Shown here: positions 19,911 to 20,373 of the stretch, one piece after another
Position numbering within the stretch: the stretch's first letter is position 1
Layout: each line of letters begins with the position of its first letter
Virus record (IMG/VR): IMGVR_UViG_3300024503_000094
Coordinates: 1 to 20,373 of that record
Direction: 5' to 3' (one strand)
Length of the DNA: 20,373 nt
Source of the DNA: a virus
Notes under the pieces: generated by a model
Database searches by the model: none
Seen by the model: the letters and a program-made list of their open reading frames with translations, nothing else
Told to the model about the DNA's origin: nothing
Translations under genes and position numbers: made by a program

Positions 19911-20373
19911 TAGTGAAACTGATCTGCCTCTGTTGAAGATTTATTAGCTACTGTGCTTGTAGCTCCTACTGCTTCGCTGATCAAATCAAAGTAGCTTACG
20001 CCAACTTCGCGTTGATGTTTGACAGTAGTAAAGCCGCGTTCCTGTGCGGCAAACTCACGTTCCTGCATTTCTGAATAACCAGCCATACCACGTTGCTTGT
20101 AGGCTTCTGCAAGTTCAAATGTTGCTAGGTTAACACTATGGAATCCTGCAAGTGTGATGAACTGGAACTTGTATCCTAGTTCGCCTAGTTCACGTTGGAA
20201 AGTTTCGCATTCATCTACAGATAAAAACTTACGCCAGTTAAAACTAGGAGAGCAGTTATAAGCCAACATTTGGTCTGGAAACTCAGCATGTATAGCATCG
20301 GCGAATTTCTTAGCCTGTGCAATATCAGGTGTACTAGTTTCGAACCATAAGAGATCAGCGTAAGGGGCATAAG
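19910..20373 (-). CDS. aceA: Isocitrate lyase, C-terminal part (5' end beyond window)
   Basis: The frame is open through the right edge; the internal ATG at 20269 is not the start. The visible 153 residues match the C-terminal third of isocitrate lyase: [26 protein letters not shown], then [15 protein letters not shown] and [11 protein letters not shown], ending STEADQFH. The enzyme splits isocitrate into succinate and glyoxylate, the first step of the glyoxylate shunt. The catalytic KKCGH loop lies outside the window, so activity cannot be judged. Overlap with the hydrolase (TAATG) ties it to the phage operon. No malate synthase is seen, but it could lie just beyond the edge. Confidence 0.95.
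   Translation of the reverse strand, partial: YAPYADLLWFETSTPDIAQAKKFADAIHAEFPDQMLAYNCSPSFNWRKFLSVDECETFQRELGELGYKFQFITLAGFHSVNLATFELAEAYKQRGMAGYSEMQEREFAAQERGFTTVKHQREVGVSYFDLISEAVGATSTVANKSSTEADQFH

Noticed and set aside
18619-20373. The lipid/glyoxylate genes as host chromosome joined by misassembly
   Set aside because: The terminator between them and the phage-type cluster has the same AAAGGAC-type foot as the other terminators here, and the gene overlaps match phage style. It cannot be fully excluded without the flanking sequence.
1-20373. tRNA genes, CRISPR arrays, insertion sequences, homing endonucleases
   Set aside because: The intergenic gaps are too short for most of these, and no cloverleaf, spaced-repeat array, transposase or GIY-YIG/HNH signature was seen by eye.

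Overview
The window reads as part of a T4-like (Straboviridae/Kyanoviridae-type) myovirus genome from an aquatic environment. The evidence is: tightly packed, mostly co-directional genes joined by ATGA or TAATG overlaps; T4-type late promoter motifs (TATAAATA and close variants) in the few gaps; class Ia ribonucleotide reductase genes; a tailspike; an MGME1-like PD-(D/E)XK exonuclease; and small proteins of the kind seen in marine T4-like phages. The host cannot be named from sequence. The IscU is very close to proteobacterial IscU, so a heterotrophic proteobacterium is a reasonable guess (inference). No tRNA, rRNA, CRISPR array or insertion sequence was seen. No gene-free stretch exceeds 300 bases; the longest is the divergent promoter region at about 17387-17547.

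Layout. Bases 1-8679 are a minus-strand operon read from nrdA down: nrdA, Fe/Mn superoxide dismutase, iscU, nrdB, a 55-aa ORF too short for routine calling, glutaredoxin, an Sm/SH3-like small barrel protein, an M15-type peptidoglycan peptidase, a DUF454 (YbaN-like) membrane protein, two further small membrane proteins, three small proteins (one with zinc-binding cysteines), a zinc-ribbon protein with its own late promoter, and a truncated gene at the left edge. Bases 8719-11431 hold a tailspike-overlapping hypothetical, the beta-helix tailspike and the exonuclease. Bases 11459-15141 hold probable structural or head-associated proteins, two small membrane proteins, hypotheticals and a 126-aa protein with a perfect late promoter and its own terminator. 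Bases 15224-17386 hold a three-gene operon: a helical protein, a pol-beta-type nucleotidyltransferase and a KxDG ligase-like nucleotidyltransferase.

A divergent region then starts a short plus-strand cluster (17548-18551) of five small genes, two too short for routine calling, with sigma70-like and late promoters and a repeated leader. It ends at a bidirectional terminator facing a minus-strand operon, read from the right edge: isocitrate lyase (5' end outside the window), an alpha/beta hydrolase and a fatty-acid desaturase.

Three sets of genes appear to work together. (1) nrdA-sod-iscU-nrdB-grx combines an oxygen-dependent diiron/tyrosyl-radical RNR with its thiol reductant and with proteins that could supply or protect iron cofactors. 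(2) Isocitrate lyase, lipase-like hydrolase and desaturase form a coupled lipid/C2-carbon module, which is unusual for a phage. (3) The nucleotidyltransferase and ligase-like pair looks like a nucleic-acid end-modifying or repair module. Its ligase member carries an N-terminus resembling the T4 capsid-targeting peptide, so it may be packaged and injected.
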